This document shows positions 16,702 to 25,799 of a stretch of DNA of 47,200 bases, in pieces. Position 1 is the stretch's first letter. Each line of letters begins with the position of its first letter. The notes under the pieces are model-generated. The model was not told where the DNA came from. It searched no databases and saw only the letters and a program-made list of their open reading frames with translations. The stretch spans positions 1-47,200 of the forward strand of contig CAMLIY010000003.1 of the NCBI GenBank assembly GCA_946480125.1. Direction: 5' to 3'. Source of the DNA: an uncultured Asticcacaulis sp. GTDB lineage: Bacteria > Pseudomonadota > Alphaproteobacteria > Caulobacterales > Caulobacteraceae. A program made the position numbers and the translations under genes.

Positions 16702-17856
16702 CTATTCTTCCTCTGCCGCGCCCTTGCCCAGCTCAGCCTTCAGATAGAAGGCATTTCGCGTGGCAATGGACTCGCCGGAAGATAAACCGGCCGTGATTTC
16801 AGCGCGACCGGCGCTACGTTGTCCGACGGATACAGGCACGGCCTTAAAGCCGTCCTTCGTGCGGACAAATACAACATCGCTGCCATTGACCGATTGCACG
16901 GACTCGTCCGGCACAACGATTGATGACGAGGCGGCAGCAACGGCCGGGAACAGGCGCGCGCGCACCGACAATCCGGGTTGGATTTGGCCGCCGGCGATAT
17001 CGAGGACAGCCGTGGCAGACCGTGTCTCAGCATTGAGCGACGGCGTGACGGCCCTCACCCGTGCTTCAAGCACACGACCATCTGGCAACTCGACTGTTGC
17101 GCGGTCACCGACCGCGACCCGGGCCATGTCGGCAGCACTGATCGCCGCTTCGACTTGGATCTGGTTTGGATCGGAGACGCGGAACAGTTCGGTCTCAGGC
17201 TGTACATAAGCGCCGAGGCTAGCCATGCTCGCCGTCACCCGACCCGATATCGGACTGGCAACGGTGACACTATGACCGTCCGACGACACCCGAGCGGCCG
17301 ATGCGGCCGAGTTGGTCCGAGAGACTTCCGCCTGTGCCGCCGCAGCTTCGGCTTGCGCTTGCTCGTAATCGACGCGCGCGGACACGCCTTGGTCCATCAA
17401 CGACTTTTCGCGCGCCAGGTTCGCCTGGGCGACACGGGCACGGGCGACCGCTGTGGTCCGTTCCGCGGAGATTTGTCCGGCATCACGGCTTTCGATCAGA
17501 GCCAATGGCTCGCCGGCTTTGACGGGATCGCCGAGGCGCTTATAAATGCGCGTCACGGCGCCGGCCGCACGCGCGGTCAGGGCCGCTTCCCCAGTCGGGG
17601 TCGCCACGACCTGAGCCTGGGTCAGGATTTCTGATGACAGACCACCGGCAGTAACCGTTTCAAGGCCAATCTTGGCATTGGCGATCACGTCTGGCGCCAG
17701 CTTCAACTCATTGGACGGCTTTTCTTCGATTGCCACCGCCTTGCTCTCGGCGACAGGCTTGCTGGCGGTGCAGCGCGCGAGGCCGAAGCCGCTCAGGGCC
17801 GCGATCAGGATAGCGGCGACGGCGGCGCCGTAAAAGTATCGATTCTTCGATTTCAC
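16702..17856 (-). CDS. czcB: Membrane fusion protein of the Czc pump
   Basis: A 384-residue periplasmic adaptor (HlyD/RND MFP family). It has an N-terminal membrane anchor (VAAILIAALSGFGLARC, with Cys28 that could be lipidated), a biotinyl-lipoyl half around residue 100 (RLGDPVKAGEPLALIES), an Ala-rich coiled-coil hairpin at about 130-200, the second lipoyl half, a beta-barrel and a membrane-proximal domain. It joins CzcA to the outer-membrane channel CzcC. It starts with GTG 17856, which overlaps the czcC stop as GTGA, so translation is coupled. It lacks the N-terminal metal-binding domain seen in the Cus adaptor of this window. Confidence 0.92.
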   Translation of the reverse strand: MKSKNRYFYGAAVAAILIAALSGFGLARCTASKPVAESKAVAIEEKPSNELKLAPDVIANAKIGLETVTAGGLSSEILTQAQVVATPTGEAALTARAAGAVTRIYKRLGDPVKAGEPLALIESRDAGQISAERTTAVARARVAQANLAREKSLMDQGVSARVDYEQAQAEAAAAQAEVSRTNSAASAARVSSDGHSVTVASPISGRVTASMASLGAYVQPETELFRVSDPNQIQVEAAISAADMARVAVGDRATVELPDGRVLEARVRAVTPSLNAETRSATAVLDIAGGQIQPGLSVRARLFPAVAAASSSIVVPDESVQSVNGSDVVFVRTKDGFKAVPVSVGQRSAGRAEITAGLSSGESIATRNAFYLKAELGKGAAEEE

Positions 17857-19106
17857 GATTGTTCTCCAAACGGGGCGACGCCACGCAGGCGTGCGAGCTC
17901 AGCCTCGGCGGTCAAACGATCCTGCCGGGCTTTGAGCGATTGATTGTGGGCGTCGGTCAGGGTGCGACGCGCATTTAGCACTTCGCTCAACGGCAGTTTG
18001 CCCGCTTCGTAGCCCACCCGTGTCAACCGGTAGGCTTCTTCGGCGGTGCGCTCGCTGTCACGGGCCGACTTGACTCGGGTAACGGCCGCCGTCAGACGGC
18101 CGGTCGCCGACTGAATGTCAGCCTGTGCATCTAGGCGGGCGATGTTGACCCGTTGGTCCGCGGCTGTCAGTTCGGACTGGACGGCGCTGATATTGCCCCG
18201 GTTCCGGTCGAAAATGGGAAACGGTACGGAGACGCCGCCGACCAAGGCATTGGCGTCATCAGCCGCCAACCGCCGATAGCCGAGAGACACGGTGACGTCC
18301 GGAGACGACCGCGTTTGCTCGACCTTCACACGACGGGCGATTTCGTTGCGTTCGGCCACGGCCACCAGATAGCCAGGGCTCTCCAGAGGATCTGCGGACG
18401 GGATGGGTTCGTCCATATCGCCATGAACGAGAAGGCTTGTTGAGATTACGGTGAACGGCACCGGCGAGTCGACCATGGCGGTCAGCTTAGCGAAAGCGCC
18501 GGTGCGTCCCGCTTGTGCCTCGTCGACCGAGGCGCGAGCGGCCTCGACCGCAGAGCGGGCCTGAACCGAACGCAAGTCCGCCTCTTTGCCCGACTGAACG
18601 AGCGCATCCGCGACGCGCGCATCATCTATGGCAAGCGCCAGCGCATCCTTGGCCAGTTGCAGGCGCGCCTCCGCGGCCTCGGCTTCGACATAGGCCTGAG
18701 CCAGATCGAAGGCGAAGTTGGCCTGGGTCTGGGCGGCGCGCGCCCGCGCCGCGTCGAGACCGGCATGGCCCACGGCAATGCGCGCGTCGCGCTTGCCCCC
18801 TAGCTCGATCGTCTGTTCGAGCGAGGTCGTCGTCTCGGCGGCCTGGCTACCGGAGTACGGTCCCTGCCCGCCGAAGTTTTCGACGGTCACGCTGACATTC
18901 GGATTGACGCGGGCTTGGGATTGCCGAAGCAGCCCCTCGGCCTGGCCAATGGTGGCTTGGGATTCCTGAAGCCTCGGCGCCGTGGGCGCCTGACGCAGGA
19001 GTTCCTGGAACGACGGCGCCGGATCGGCAGCCGCCAGTGTTGGAGTGAGACTTGCGCCCACACCCAGGAGTAACGCGGCGAGCGCCCCCCCATATTGGAA
19101 AGTCAT
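17853..19106 (-). CDS. czcC: Outer-membrane factor of the Czc pump
   Basis: A 417-residue TolC-family outer-membrane protein with a Sec signal peptide (residues about 1-26, ending LAAADP). Two repeats of long helices are visible, rich in Ala and Gln (e.g. LLRQSQARVNPNVSV and RAAQTQANFAFDLAQAYVE). I chose ATG 19106: AGAGGA is six bases upstream and the signal peptide starts there; an upstream in-frame GTG at 19139 would put charged residues before it. First structural gene of czcCBA, 64 bases after the small DGGW/HHHHF gene, which probably shares its message. Confidence 0.92.
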   Translation of the reverse strand: MTFQYGGALAALLLGVGASLTPTLAAADPAPSFQELLRQAPTAPRLQESQATIGQAEGLLRQSQARVNPNVSVTVENFGGQGPYSGSQAAETTTSLEQTIELGGKRDARIAVGHAGLDAARARAAQTQANFAFDLAQAYVEAEAAEARLQLAKDALALAIDDARVADALVQSGKEADLRSVQARSAVEAARASVDEAQAGRTGAFAKLTAMVDSPVPFTVISTSLLVHGDMDEPIPSADPLESPGYLVAVAERNEIARRVKVEQTRSSPDVTVSLGYRRLAADDANALVGGVSVPFPIFDRNRGNISAVQSELTAADQRVNIARLDAQADIQSATGRLTAAVTRVKSARDSERTAEEAYRLTRVGYEAGKLPLSEVLNARRTLTDAHNQSLKARQDRLTAEAELARLRGVAPFGEQS

Positions 19107-19170
19107 GAGAAATCCTCTGAAAATAAAACCGAGGCGCACGGCTTCGCCGCGCGCGCGTTAAATGCGTCGG

Positions 19171-19566
19171 TTAAATTTTCGGAGGTTGGTCTGCCGTAGA
19201 CAGGCCTGCCGACTTAACGGCGGCTTGGCGGTCCGGTCCAAATTCCTTGGACGGCGGGAACTTTTCAACGGGATCGGTGATATCCGGCAAAACACTGCTG
19301 AACTGCGACTCACCAAAATGGTGGTGATGCATGCCGTGAATGGCGTCCGAGTCGAGGCTGTTGGGAACGGCGCACTTTTCAATCGCAGGCGGGCAAGGCG
19401 TTGCCCACCCCCCATCGATCGTGGGCGCCTCGCCCTTGACCGCGTGTGACAGGTTCAGCGCCCGGGCATGCGCCGAAGACACGGCCGAACATACCGTCAT
19501 CGCCACGAGGCAAAAAACGATTATCGCACGGATGCGGATCAGACCTGATCTTAGTGCTGTAATCAC
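19171..19566 (-). CDS. Small secreted DGGW/Cys/Cys/HHHHF protein, copy 1
   Basis: Up to 131 residues, with a hydrophobic signal segment (IIVFCLVAMTVCSAVSSAHA) and a mature part of about 95 residues. Key features are DGGW (51-54), Cys58, Cys65, His77 and HHHHF (80-84), and a C-terminus ending DQPPKI. The same pattern recurs in the gene at 21262-21624, so the two are paralogues. Two Cys and a His cluster in a secreted protein suggest periplasmic metal binding, as a sensor or chaperone for the Czc pump (compare CzcI, which is unrelated in sequence as far as I can see). The start is uncertain: GTG 19566 lacks a ribosome site. It directly precedes czcC. Confidence 0.65.
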   Translation of the reverse strand: MITALRSGLIRIRAIIVFCLVAMTVCSAVSSAHARALNLSHAVKGEAPTIDGGWATPCPPAIEKCAVPNSLDSDAIHGMHHHHFGESQFSSVLPDITDPVEKFPPSKEFGPDRQAAVKSAGLSTADQPPKI

Positions 19567-19706
19567 GGTGTTAAAATCGTTTCACTCACGTCGAAAGTCA
19601 AGCTAGCATTTACAGGTTAACGTTTTTCTTAAACGCAGTCAGTTAAATACAAGTGATTTCGCTACGATATAATATACCAATACTATTATACTTTACATTC
19701 TTCTTA

Positions 19707-20804
19707 TCACCCGCTTGAACCCTTAGACAGAAGGGACGCACGCAGTTTGTTGATAATGAATGCAGCGTCCCCGCCTACCCCCATCGCGAGCCCGGAACTC
19801 CAGCTTCGCTGCCAGGGACGCCCCATGTAAAATAAGCCAGGGGCCGTAGATACACCATCCACGTGCGCCAAATGACCTGTAATATCCTTGGCGCCGGGCA
19901 CGTCGATCCATGACATGGGCCGCCCATACCCCCTAGCCCAGATTATGGTTTTGACCGGCGCTGTTGTTTTGTCCTGAAAGGTCACCGTTTCGCGGTCGGC
20001 GGCATAAAGCCGGGGCTTGATCTCGATGCCCATGGACTTTAATGCCTTGGTTGTACGAACCCGACTGGGGATCGGCTCCATTTTCATCATCCACTGACCA
20101 AGCCACGACTGGCGACTGGCGGACAGAAAGCCGCCAACATCGAGCCACTTCCAGATGTTCTTCCCCCCAAAGGCCTCCGGAAACAAGGTGCGCTTTCTGC
20201 CGCAAGATAGGGTGACCTCATGCTCGCCAACCAGTTCAGCGGCAATCTGACGCCCGCTTGCGCCGTCGCCTACCACCAGCACTGGCCCCTGCGGCACCTG
20301 ACGTGGGTTCTTGTAGGTTTCAACGCTCAACTGCAAGACCTTGTTCGAGAGACTTCGCGCCTCTTTCGGGATAATCGCCTTTTCAAACGTCCCTGTGGCG
20401 ACGATCACCGACCGAGCCAGGATGCGTTGGGTCGATGAGAGAACCGCCTCAAACAGACCATTTGGGTTCTGTTTGAGTTTCATTACGGCGGTTTTCGCCG
20501 TGATGGGCAGTGCGAACGTAGCCGCATATCGTTCGAGGTAATCGGCGAATTCGTCCCGCGTCGCAAATCCGTTTGGGTCGCCGTCGAGCGCCAATCCGGG
20601 TAAGGCGCTTTGATCCCTTGGGGTAAAGAGAACCAGGGAGTCGTAACGATTTCGCCACGCATCGCCTACGCGGGCTGCTCGGTTCACGATCAGAAAATTG
20701 ATCCCGGCCTTTTGCAGATGGTAGCCAGCAGCGAGCCCCGCCTGGCCGCCCCCGATTACAAGGACGTCGATGACGGCTTGGGAGGTATGGGGTGTTTTTG
20801 ACAT
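19707..20804 (-). CDS. czcO: CzcO-like FAD/NAD(P)-dependent oxidoreductase
   Basis: A 365-residue flavoprotein. The N-terminus has the FAD dinucleotide fold (VLVIGGGQAGLAAGYHL at about 15-31), then the GDAWRNRYDSL motif of flavin monooxygenase-like proteins, an ATGTFEKA hinge, and a second nucleotide fold (VLVVGDGASGRQIAAEL) for NAD(P)H. This arrangement matches proteins annotated CzcO in metal clusters, sometimes described as potassium-transport-linked oxidoreductases; the substrate is unknown. ATG 20804 is preferred to the upstream in-frame start because the FAD fold follows at normal distance. It is upstream of the czc operon on the same strand, separated by 140 bases that must hold the czc promoter. 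Confidence 0.8.
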   Translation of the reverse strand: MSKTPHTSQAVIDVLVIGGGQAGLAAGYHLQKAGINFLIVNRAARVGDAWRNRYDSLVLFTPRDQSALPGLALDGDPNGFATRDEFADYLERYAATFALPITAKTAVMKLKQNPNGLFEAVLSSTQRILARSVIVATGTFEKAIIPKEARSLSNKVLQLSVETYKNPRQVPQGPVLVVGDGASGRQIAAELVGEHEVTLSCGRKRTLFPEAFGGKNIWKWLDVGGFLSASRQSWLGQWMMKMEPIPSRVRTTKALKSMGIEIKPRLYAADRETVTFQDKTTAPVKTIIWARGYGRPMSWIDVPGAKDITGHLAHVDGVSTAPGLFYMGRPWQRSWSSGLAMGVGGDAAFIINKLRASLLSKGSSG

Positions 20805-20893
20805 GAGAATGGTTCCACGCCGATACAACGACGCATGTAGGCGCACCATAGCTCAGACAGACGTCAGTGCCGTGGCGCGCGAGATTTAAGAAG

Positions 20894-21211
20894 TTAGGAC
20901 GGCTTCTTTTCGGCAGCGCCGCAGGGCATCTGATCTGTCTTGGCGGCTGGAGACGGCGCCGCGACCTTTGGTTTCAAGGGAACCTTGACGATTCGGTAGA
21001 ATTTATCCCGAGGGGCGCGCGACATCTTTTCCGTGCGATAGGTGTACTCGACGCCGTCAGCTCCCACGGACGCTGGACCTGCGCATGCGGTAAGCGCAGC
21101 CAAGGGCAGCGCCAGACCGATCGCGAAGGCGGGTATCTGCTTACAATTTGGACGGCTGGCCTCGCGCACACAGCGGGTAACCCGTCTTGGTTCAGACGTA
21201 TATTTGGACAT
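20894..21211 (-). CDS. Small putative lipoprotein
   Basis: A 105-residue protein with a long basic N-terminal region, a hydrophobic stretch (FAIGLALPLAAL) and a lipobox-like LTAC with Cys43. The mature part is about 60 residues, with VEYTYRTEKMSRAPRDKFYRIVKVP and a Lys/Pro/Ala tail. I do not recognise the family. The unusually long n-region suggests that the true start may be further in, but no other good start is present. It lies 51 bases after the second DGGW/HHHHF gene on the same strand, so they are probably cotranscribed. Confidence 0.5.
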   Translation of the reverse strand: MSKYTSEPRRVTRCVREASRPNCKQIPAFAIGLALPLAALTACAGPASVGADGVEYTYRTEKMSRAPRDKFYRIVKVPLKPKVAAPSPAAKTDQMPCGAAEKKPS

Positions 21212-21261
21212 GATCTCATCTCACTGTGATGTTGAAGCCAGCGGACGAGATTTCGTCCGCG

Positions 21262-21624
21262 TCAGACCAGAGTGAGGTATCGAGGAGGCTGATCGATGGA
21301 GTTAGAAGGTTGCGCGTACAGAGGATTTAACGCGGAAGCGTGCCTGGTCGAAGGCAACCCAAGCCTTGGGCCGACGGCGTCAAGGACAGGAGCCATCGCG
21401 ACGTTCGGGCTGAAATGGTGGTGGTGACTGGCGCCAACACCGTCGGGGCCACGAGTATCCACATAGGCGGCACCCGCTTCGCAACGCTCGCTCTTTGCAG
21501 AACACTGACTTGTCCATCCACCGTCATCCGTAAGTGTGTCAGCATTTGAGACGTGACGGACAATCGAGATATTTGCCGCGCCTATGTTCAGTCCAATGGA
21601 AATCGTAACCATCATGCAAAGCAT
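21262..21624 (-). CDS. Small secreted DGGW/Cys/Cys/HHHHF protein, copy 2
   Basis: A 120-residue secreted protein with the same pattern as the gene at 19171-19566: DGGW (34-37), Cys41, Cys48, HHHH (67-70) followed by Phe, and a C-terminal IDQPPR. The Cys spacing (seven residues) and the distances from DGGW are the same in both; the rest has diverged. A signal peptide covers about residues 1-28. I chose ATG 21624 because AAGGAG stands ten bases upstream; an in-frame start at 21690 would place this ribosome site inside the gene. Function unknown; periplasmic metal binding is likely from the ligands and from the neighbouring efflux genes. Confidence 0.65.
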   Translation of the reverse strand: MLCMMVTISIGLNIGAANISIVRHVSNADTLTDDGGWTSQCSAKSERCEAGAAYVDTRGPDGVGASHHHHFSPNVAMAPVLDAVGPRLGLPSTRHASALNPLYAQPSNSIDQPPRYLTLV

Positions 21625-21876
21625 GATGGCCAAACTCCTTGATAGGCAGATTAGCGATAGAGCGTTCACGACAACAAGCATGGAAGCCAAAACCCGTTAA
21701 GTCAATGTCGAAGGTGCAGGCAAGTCCGGACTGACAGCGGGCGGGCCCATTTTCCATACTTCCCTTGGCGCCCCCCCACCCCCCGCCAGTCAACCTTACG
21801 GTGATCGTTTCAGCTATTCTGTTTGATTGTCACAGAATATACAACGTTGACATCGTTTCCCGATCCGCTCGTTATA

Positions 21877-22398
<522 letters not shown>

Positions 22399-22469
22399 TC
22401 AATTCCGGTTCGGTCGTTCCCGTTCGGCCCATTTGGCCAAACGCCCTCGCCGGAGCTTCCAGAGTGCCA

Positions 22470-22685
22470 TCAGGGTTTGCGTGAAGTCCGGCTGAACCCC
22501 TTGTCGCTTTGCAGGAAAGCCTCCAGCATATAGGGGATCAGGTCGCCGACCGTTTCCTGGACGCCGTACTGGACCCGATACAGATCGGCATACTCTTTGA
22601 GGGCCTGGCTCAGGTCGGCGCCAACCGTGATCGTAAGTTTGATCGGCGTGCGATCGGGGAGCCTCGGCAGTTTTATATCGGTCAT
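22470..22685 (-). CDS. DUF2274 protein of a trb conjugation cluster
   Basis: A 71-residue protein of the DUF2274 family: KLPRLPDRTPIKLTITVGADL, then a helical part with LIPYMLEAFLQSDKGF. These small proteins are encoded right after trbI in the trb clusters of alphaproteobacterial and beta/gammaproteobacterial ICEs (Tn4371-like). Their role is not known; the fold suggests a ribbon-helix-helix-like or dimeric DNA/peptide binder. ATG 22685 overlaps the trbI stop (ATGA). Confidence 0.85.
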   Translation of the reverse strand: MTDIKLPRLPDRTPIKLTITVGADLSQALKEYADLYRVQYGVQETVGDLIPYMLEAFLQSDKGFSRTSRKP

Positions 22686-23863
22686 GGGCGATCTCCTTCG
22701 GGTATTTCGGTAATGATCAGGTCTTTCTGGACGATTACCCGAACCGGCCAGCCTGGGCGCACGGTGAGCGTCGGCTGGACGTCAAGTTGCCAGCTCACAA
22801 TCTTCTGGCCGGCCTCGTTGGCGGTCTGTTGAACCGATTGGCGCAACGCCTTGACTAGATCCTCATCGCTATCGTTTCCGAGTTCGCCGGTGAGCCCCAG
22901 CAGGGTCGACAGTCCTATGCCCTTGAGCAGGGCGGCGGTATGGAACGATACCCGGTCGTAAAGTCCGGCATAGCCCGCCCTATCCGAAGCCGGCATATTG
23001 TCGATCTGCAGGGATCGTCCGTCCGGCCAGATCAGGCGCTGCCAGACGATGAGGGCGCGCGACTGACCGAACGAAACGGTGTTGTCGTATTTGCCTATCA
23101 GCCGCGTCCCTTGTGGAATGAGAACGCTCCGTCCGGTCAGATCATAAACATCGCTGGTCACCTGCGCGAGAATCGTACCTGGCAGATCAGAATTCAGGCC
23201 GGTGATCAGCGACGCGGAAATCACTGTGCCGGCCATCACGATGTTTGGGCTCGCCGGCACCTGAAGGGCGTAGGGATTGACACTTGCGCTTCGGTTCGCC
23301 GTTTCGAGGAAGGCTGTCTTCGCGGCCGATGGCGACGATGCCTGCGGGGCGGCCGCCAAGGCCATCAATGATTGATTATCGGTGACGGGAAAACTTGGAT
23401 TCGACGTGACGGGCCGCTCGGCGGGTGCGGTCGAACCGGTCTGGAAAAACAGGCCGCTTGTGCGGTCCGCACTCGGCGACGATGGCTTAGCACTGGCGGG
23501 CGCTCCCGGCTCTGCCAGCGTCATGTCGCCATGAAGGCGCCTATGTTCAAGAATCGGCTTGCCCAAATCGCCCGGTAACGGCTCGCCCAATTGCGGCACG
23601 TCTGCGTAGGTTTTCGGCAGCCCGGCAACCTGATCGGGAAGGCCCGCCTTGTGCTTTTCCGGGTCTTTGTCGTCAACAGACGGGGTCACGGGCTTGATTA
23701 GAGAGGGTGCCAATCCCACCCAGGTCAAGCCGATAAGGACGACGCAGCCGACGCCCGCCAGCCCAATGAGCAGGTTGCGTTTGATGCGGATGACGTGGCG
23801 CGGTTTGGCGCGCAGGACCAGGGTTTCTGGATCGACCTTGTCCACTTTTTCCGGCTCAGTCAT
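22682..23863 (-). CDS. trbI: TrbI/VirB10-family conjugal transfer protein
   Basis: A 393-residue TrbI protein. It has a cytoplasmic N-terminus, one membrane helix (LLIGLAGVGCVVLIGLTWVG at about 35-54), a Pro/Ser-rich periplasmic linker, and the VirB10/TrbI outer-membrane-complex domain from about residue 190 (MAGTVISASLITGLNSDLPG, GRSVLIPQGTRLIGKY, RAGYAGLYDRVSFHTAALL). It bridges the inner and outer membranes in the conjugation channel. ATG 23863 starts 8 bases inside the end of trbG; longer starts up to 23959 lie within trbG and are not needed. The gene looks intact although its partners are gone. Confidence 0.9.
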   Translation of the reverse strand: MTEPEKVDKVDPETLVLRAKPRHVIRIKRNLLIGLAGVGCVVLIGLTWVGLAPSLIKPVTPSVDDKDPEKHKAGLPDQVAGLPKTYADVPQLGEPLPGDLGKPILEHRRLHGDMTLAEPGAPASAKPSSPSADRTSGLFFQTGSTAPAERPVTSNPSFPVTDNQSLMALAAAPQASSPSAAKTAFLETANRSASVNPYALQVPASPNIVMAGTVISASLITGLNSDLPGTILAQVTSDVYDLTGRSVLIPQGTRLIGKYDNTVSFGQSRALIVWQRLIWPDGRSLQIDNMPASDRAGYAGLYDRVSFHTAALLKGIGLSTLLGLTGELGNDSDEDLVKALRQSVQQTANEAGQKIVSWQLDVQPTLTVRPGWPVRVIVQKDLIITEIPEGDRP

Positions 23864-24521
23864 GACGCTTACCGCCCTCCCGATCGGCCGTGATCCGCAC
23901 AATGGCCTGTGGTTTTTCTCCGAGGCGCAGTTCGGCAACCTCGAACAGGCCCTCGACAATGTAGTAGTTCCGGCTCAGGCGATAATTGACAAGTTGCGCC
24001 TGACCGCCCTTCCCCACGACGAACAAAGGCGGCGCCTCGGTGGTCGACAGATCTTTGGGGAACTCGACATAGACGCGGGCGCCGTCGTCGAAGGCGCGCA
24101 CGGGCCGCCATGGGGGCGTCGCGCCGGTGATCGCATAGCCAAAGTGGACATTCTCCAGCGCAATCGCGTCTGCCGTCGGCGCCGCCGCCTCGACCTTCTT
24201 CTCCGCCGCCTGACGGGCGAGGAGTTCATCCTGCGGGTAGCGCCAGGATAGGGCCGCCATGGCGGTGGCCGGTGTACTTTCCATCTGCAGGTGATAGGTT
24301 CGACGGTCGGTGGCAATGATGAGGTTGGTCTTCAGCCCAGTCAACTGCGGCTTGACCAGCACATGTACGCGGGCATCTGCACCCGCGCCGCTTTTGGTAT
24401 TGCCGATGATCCAGCGCGCGGTATCGCCGGCGGAAATGGCAATTAAGGTCTCGCCGGCCTGGAGGGTAATGTCGGATACGCGATCGGGTGCCGTATAAAG
24501 CCTGTACAACGCACCTTCCAT
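23856..24521 (-). pseudogene. trbG: N-terminally truncated trbG
   Basis: The remaining 221 residues match the middle and C-terminal part of TrbG/VirB9 (LYRLYTAPDRVSDITLQAGE, then NTKSGAG, NLIIATDRRTYHLQMEST and the C-terminal VENVHFGY-like strand domain). Normal TrbG is about 300-330 residues and begins with a signal peptide; here an in-frame stop lies just upstream of the first Met and no signal peptide or ribosome site is present. The protein could not reach the periplasm, so I call the gene broken although the remaining frame is open. The reading frame is otherwise undamaged, which points to a fairly recent truncation. Confidence 0.85.
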
Positions 24522-24914
24522 ATAGGGGTAGCTGAGTTAACAATTATGTTCTACATTTGTTCTTTTTAAAAACGGAGTTAATACGCGGACTTGGTGAACG
24601 GATCGGAGAGCGGCGTCATAGCACCTTCAAAGCCACTAAAAATCTGCGGCTCTACAAGGGCTTAGATTTGAAATTTCATGCGTCATATTTTTTATTGCCG
24701 AACCGGCAAGCGCACGGCATCATCCCCACAGCGCACACCAATTACGTGAACTATGGCGCAAACTCGTCCGTTTATTTCATATAGTACAAGTCAAACTCAA
24801 CCCAGACCATATGGCGAACAATATTTCGCGCAATGACTGTACAAACCTTATCCCTGGACAGGCCGCAAAGGCTGGCGACGATTGCGTTCCGACTTAACCC
24901 AAGAGGCACTCAAA
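24522..24914. other. AT-rich junction between trb remnant and XRE gene
   Basis: No convincing gene. The AT-rich stretch replaces the upstream trb genes, so its left edge is a rearrangement point. It contains a GTTC-N7-GTTC motif (separate entry) and, towards the XRE gene, the similar strings AGTACAAGT (24782-24790) and TGTACAAAC (24839-24847), possible operator half-sites. Confidence 0.45.
24548..24562 (+). promoter_or_regulatory. Candidate LexA (SOS) box GTTC-N7-GTTC
   Basis: GTTC at 24548-24551 and GTTC at 24559-24562 are separated by seven bases, the exact alphaproteobacterial LexA motif. It lies 27 bases upstream of the truncated trbG. With eight fixed bases, about one or two matches are expected by chance in a window this long, so this is only a candidate. 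Confidence 0.35.
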
Positions 24915-25319
24915 ATGGCATTTGACGACAACAGCATCAATCCGGTCGATCTTCACGTCGGCGCCAGGGTTCGCATGCGTCGCAAGTTCCTCGGTTTGTC
25001 ACAAACCGATCTGGCCGAGTCCATCGGTCTTACCTTCCAGCAGGTTCAGAAATACGAGCGCGGCTCCAACCGGATCAGCGCGTCCAAGCTTCATGACATA
25101 TCGAAATTTCTGAGAGCGCCTGTAGCCTATTTCTTTGAAGGATATGCAGAGGGCGAGACACCTGAAGGCTTTAGCGAATCCGACTCCGAGCGGTTCATCC
25201 ATGATTTCCTGATGACGACTGAGGGCATCGAACTGGCTGAAGTTTTTCCTCGCGTAAAATCCGCAAAGCATCGCCGCAAAATTCTCGACCTCGTCCGCAC
25301 GCTTTCAGAAGACGCATAA
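24915..25319 (+). CDS. XRE-family transcriptional regulator
   Basis: A 134-residue repressor-like protein. Residues about 11-68 form a Cro/C1-type HTH: VGARVRMRRKFLGLSQTDLA, then SIGLTFQQVQKYERGSNRIS. The C-terminal half, acidic then basic, ends LDLVRTLSEDA. Proteins of just this layout are common and often present in several copies in alphaproteobacteria, where some control stress or development; the target is not readable here. ATG 24915 has AGAGG eight bases before it; an upstream GTG/ATG frame to 24882 is less likely. It stands before the copper island. Confidence 0.82.
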   Translation: MAFDDNSINPVDLHVGARVRMRRKFLGLSQTDLAESIGLTFQQVQKYERGSNRISASKLHDISKFLRAPVAYFFEGYAEGETPEGFSESDSERFIHDFLMTTEGIELAEVFPRVKSAKHRRKILDLVRTLSEDA

Positions 25320-25397
25320 GTCATGCCTCATCAAATTTGACGTGCTTACGCTCCGCAGACTAGACCGCGTGCCCGTACACGCGATATAGACACCTCT

Positions 25398-25649
25398 ATG
25401 AGCATTCGATTGTATGACAGCGCCTGGGTCTTGTTCCGGGACAGCGACCAGCCTCAGCAGGTCTCCAAGAACCGCGCCAATCCGGCGATGTTCGATGTCG
25501 GCGGCTATCACTACGACATCGACGGCAAGCCCTTCTTTGTTGCCGAAGCCGCGCCGGATATTGTGCAGATTCTCAACATGCAAGCTGCACGCGACCTGGG
25601 CTTATCGACACAATATACGGCGCCAAAGACGCCTTCGAGAGGCATTTGA
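25398..25649 (+). CDS. Hypothetical 83-residue protein
   Basis: A small cytoplasmic protein, MSIRLYDSAWVLFRDSD at the start and a YHYDIDGKPFFVAEAAPDIV middle, with the look of a small beta-rich domain. I do not recognise a named family. No strong ribosome site precedes the ATG. Codon use and composition look coding. It lies between the XRE gene and the first copper gene, on the same strand. Confidence 0.5.
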   Translation: MSIRLYDSAWVLFRDSDQPQQVSKNRANPAMFDVGGYHYDIDGKPFFVAEAAPDIVQILNMQAARDLGLSTQYTAPKTPSRGI

Positions 25650-25799
25650 GTAAGCTGATATTATTGGGCGAGACAGTGTCGCGCTTCAGATAAAACTTGC
25701 CCCGGCTCACCTCTCGGGTAGATGTCATGGTATAGCCAATGTGCCGTTTCAACGGTCCGATTGACTTTGCACACGCCAATAACATATGCTTGCCGGACA

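Larger units (their letters stand above)
22470..24521 (-). mobile_element. Remnant of a P-type trb (type IV secretion) operon
   Basis: Only the last three genes of a trbB-C-D-E-J-L-F-G-I-DUF2274 operon remain. trbG is cut at its 5' end at about 24521 and everything upstream is missing, while a chromosomal trxB fragment adjoins the other end. Mating-pair formation cannot be made from what is present. This is the scar of a deletion or recombination in a conjugative element, unless the missing genes lie elsewhere. Confidence 0.8.

Noticed and set aside
24557..24784. 75-codon plus-strand frame in the trb/XRE junction
   Set aside because: Starts with TTG, has no ribosome site and no recognisable domain; kept only as part of the noncoding entry.
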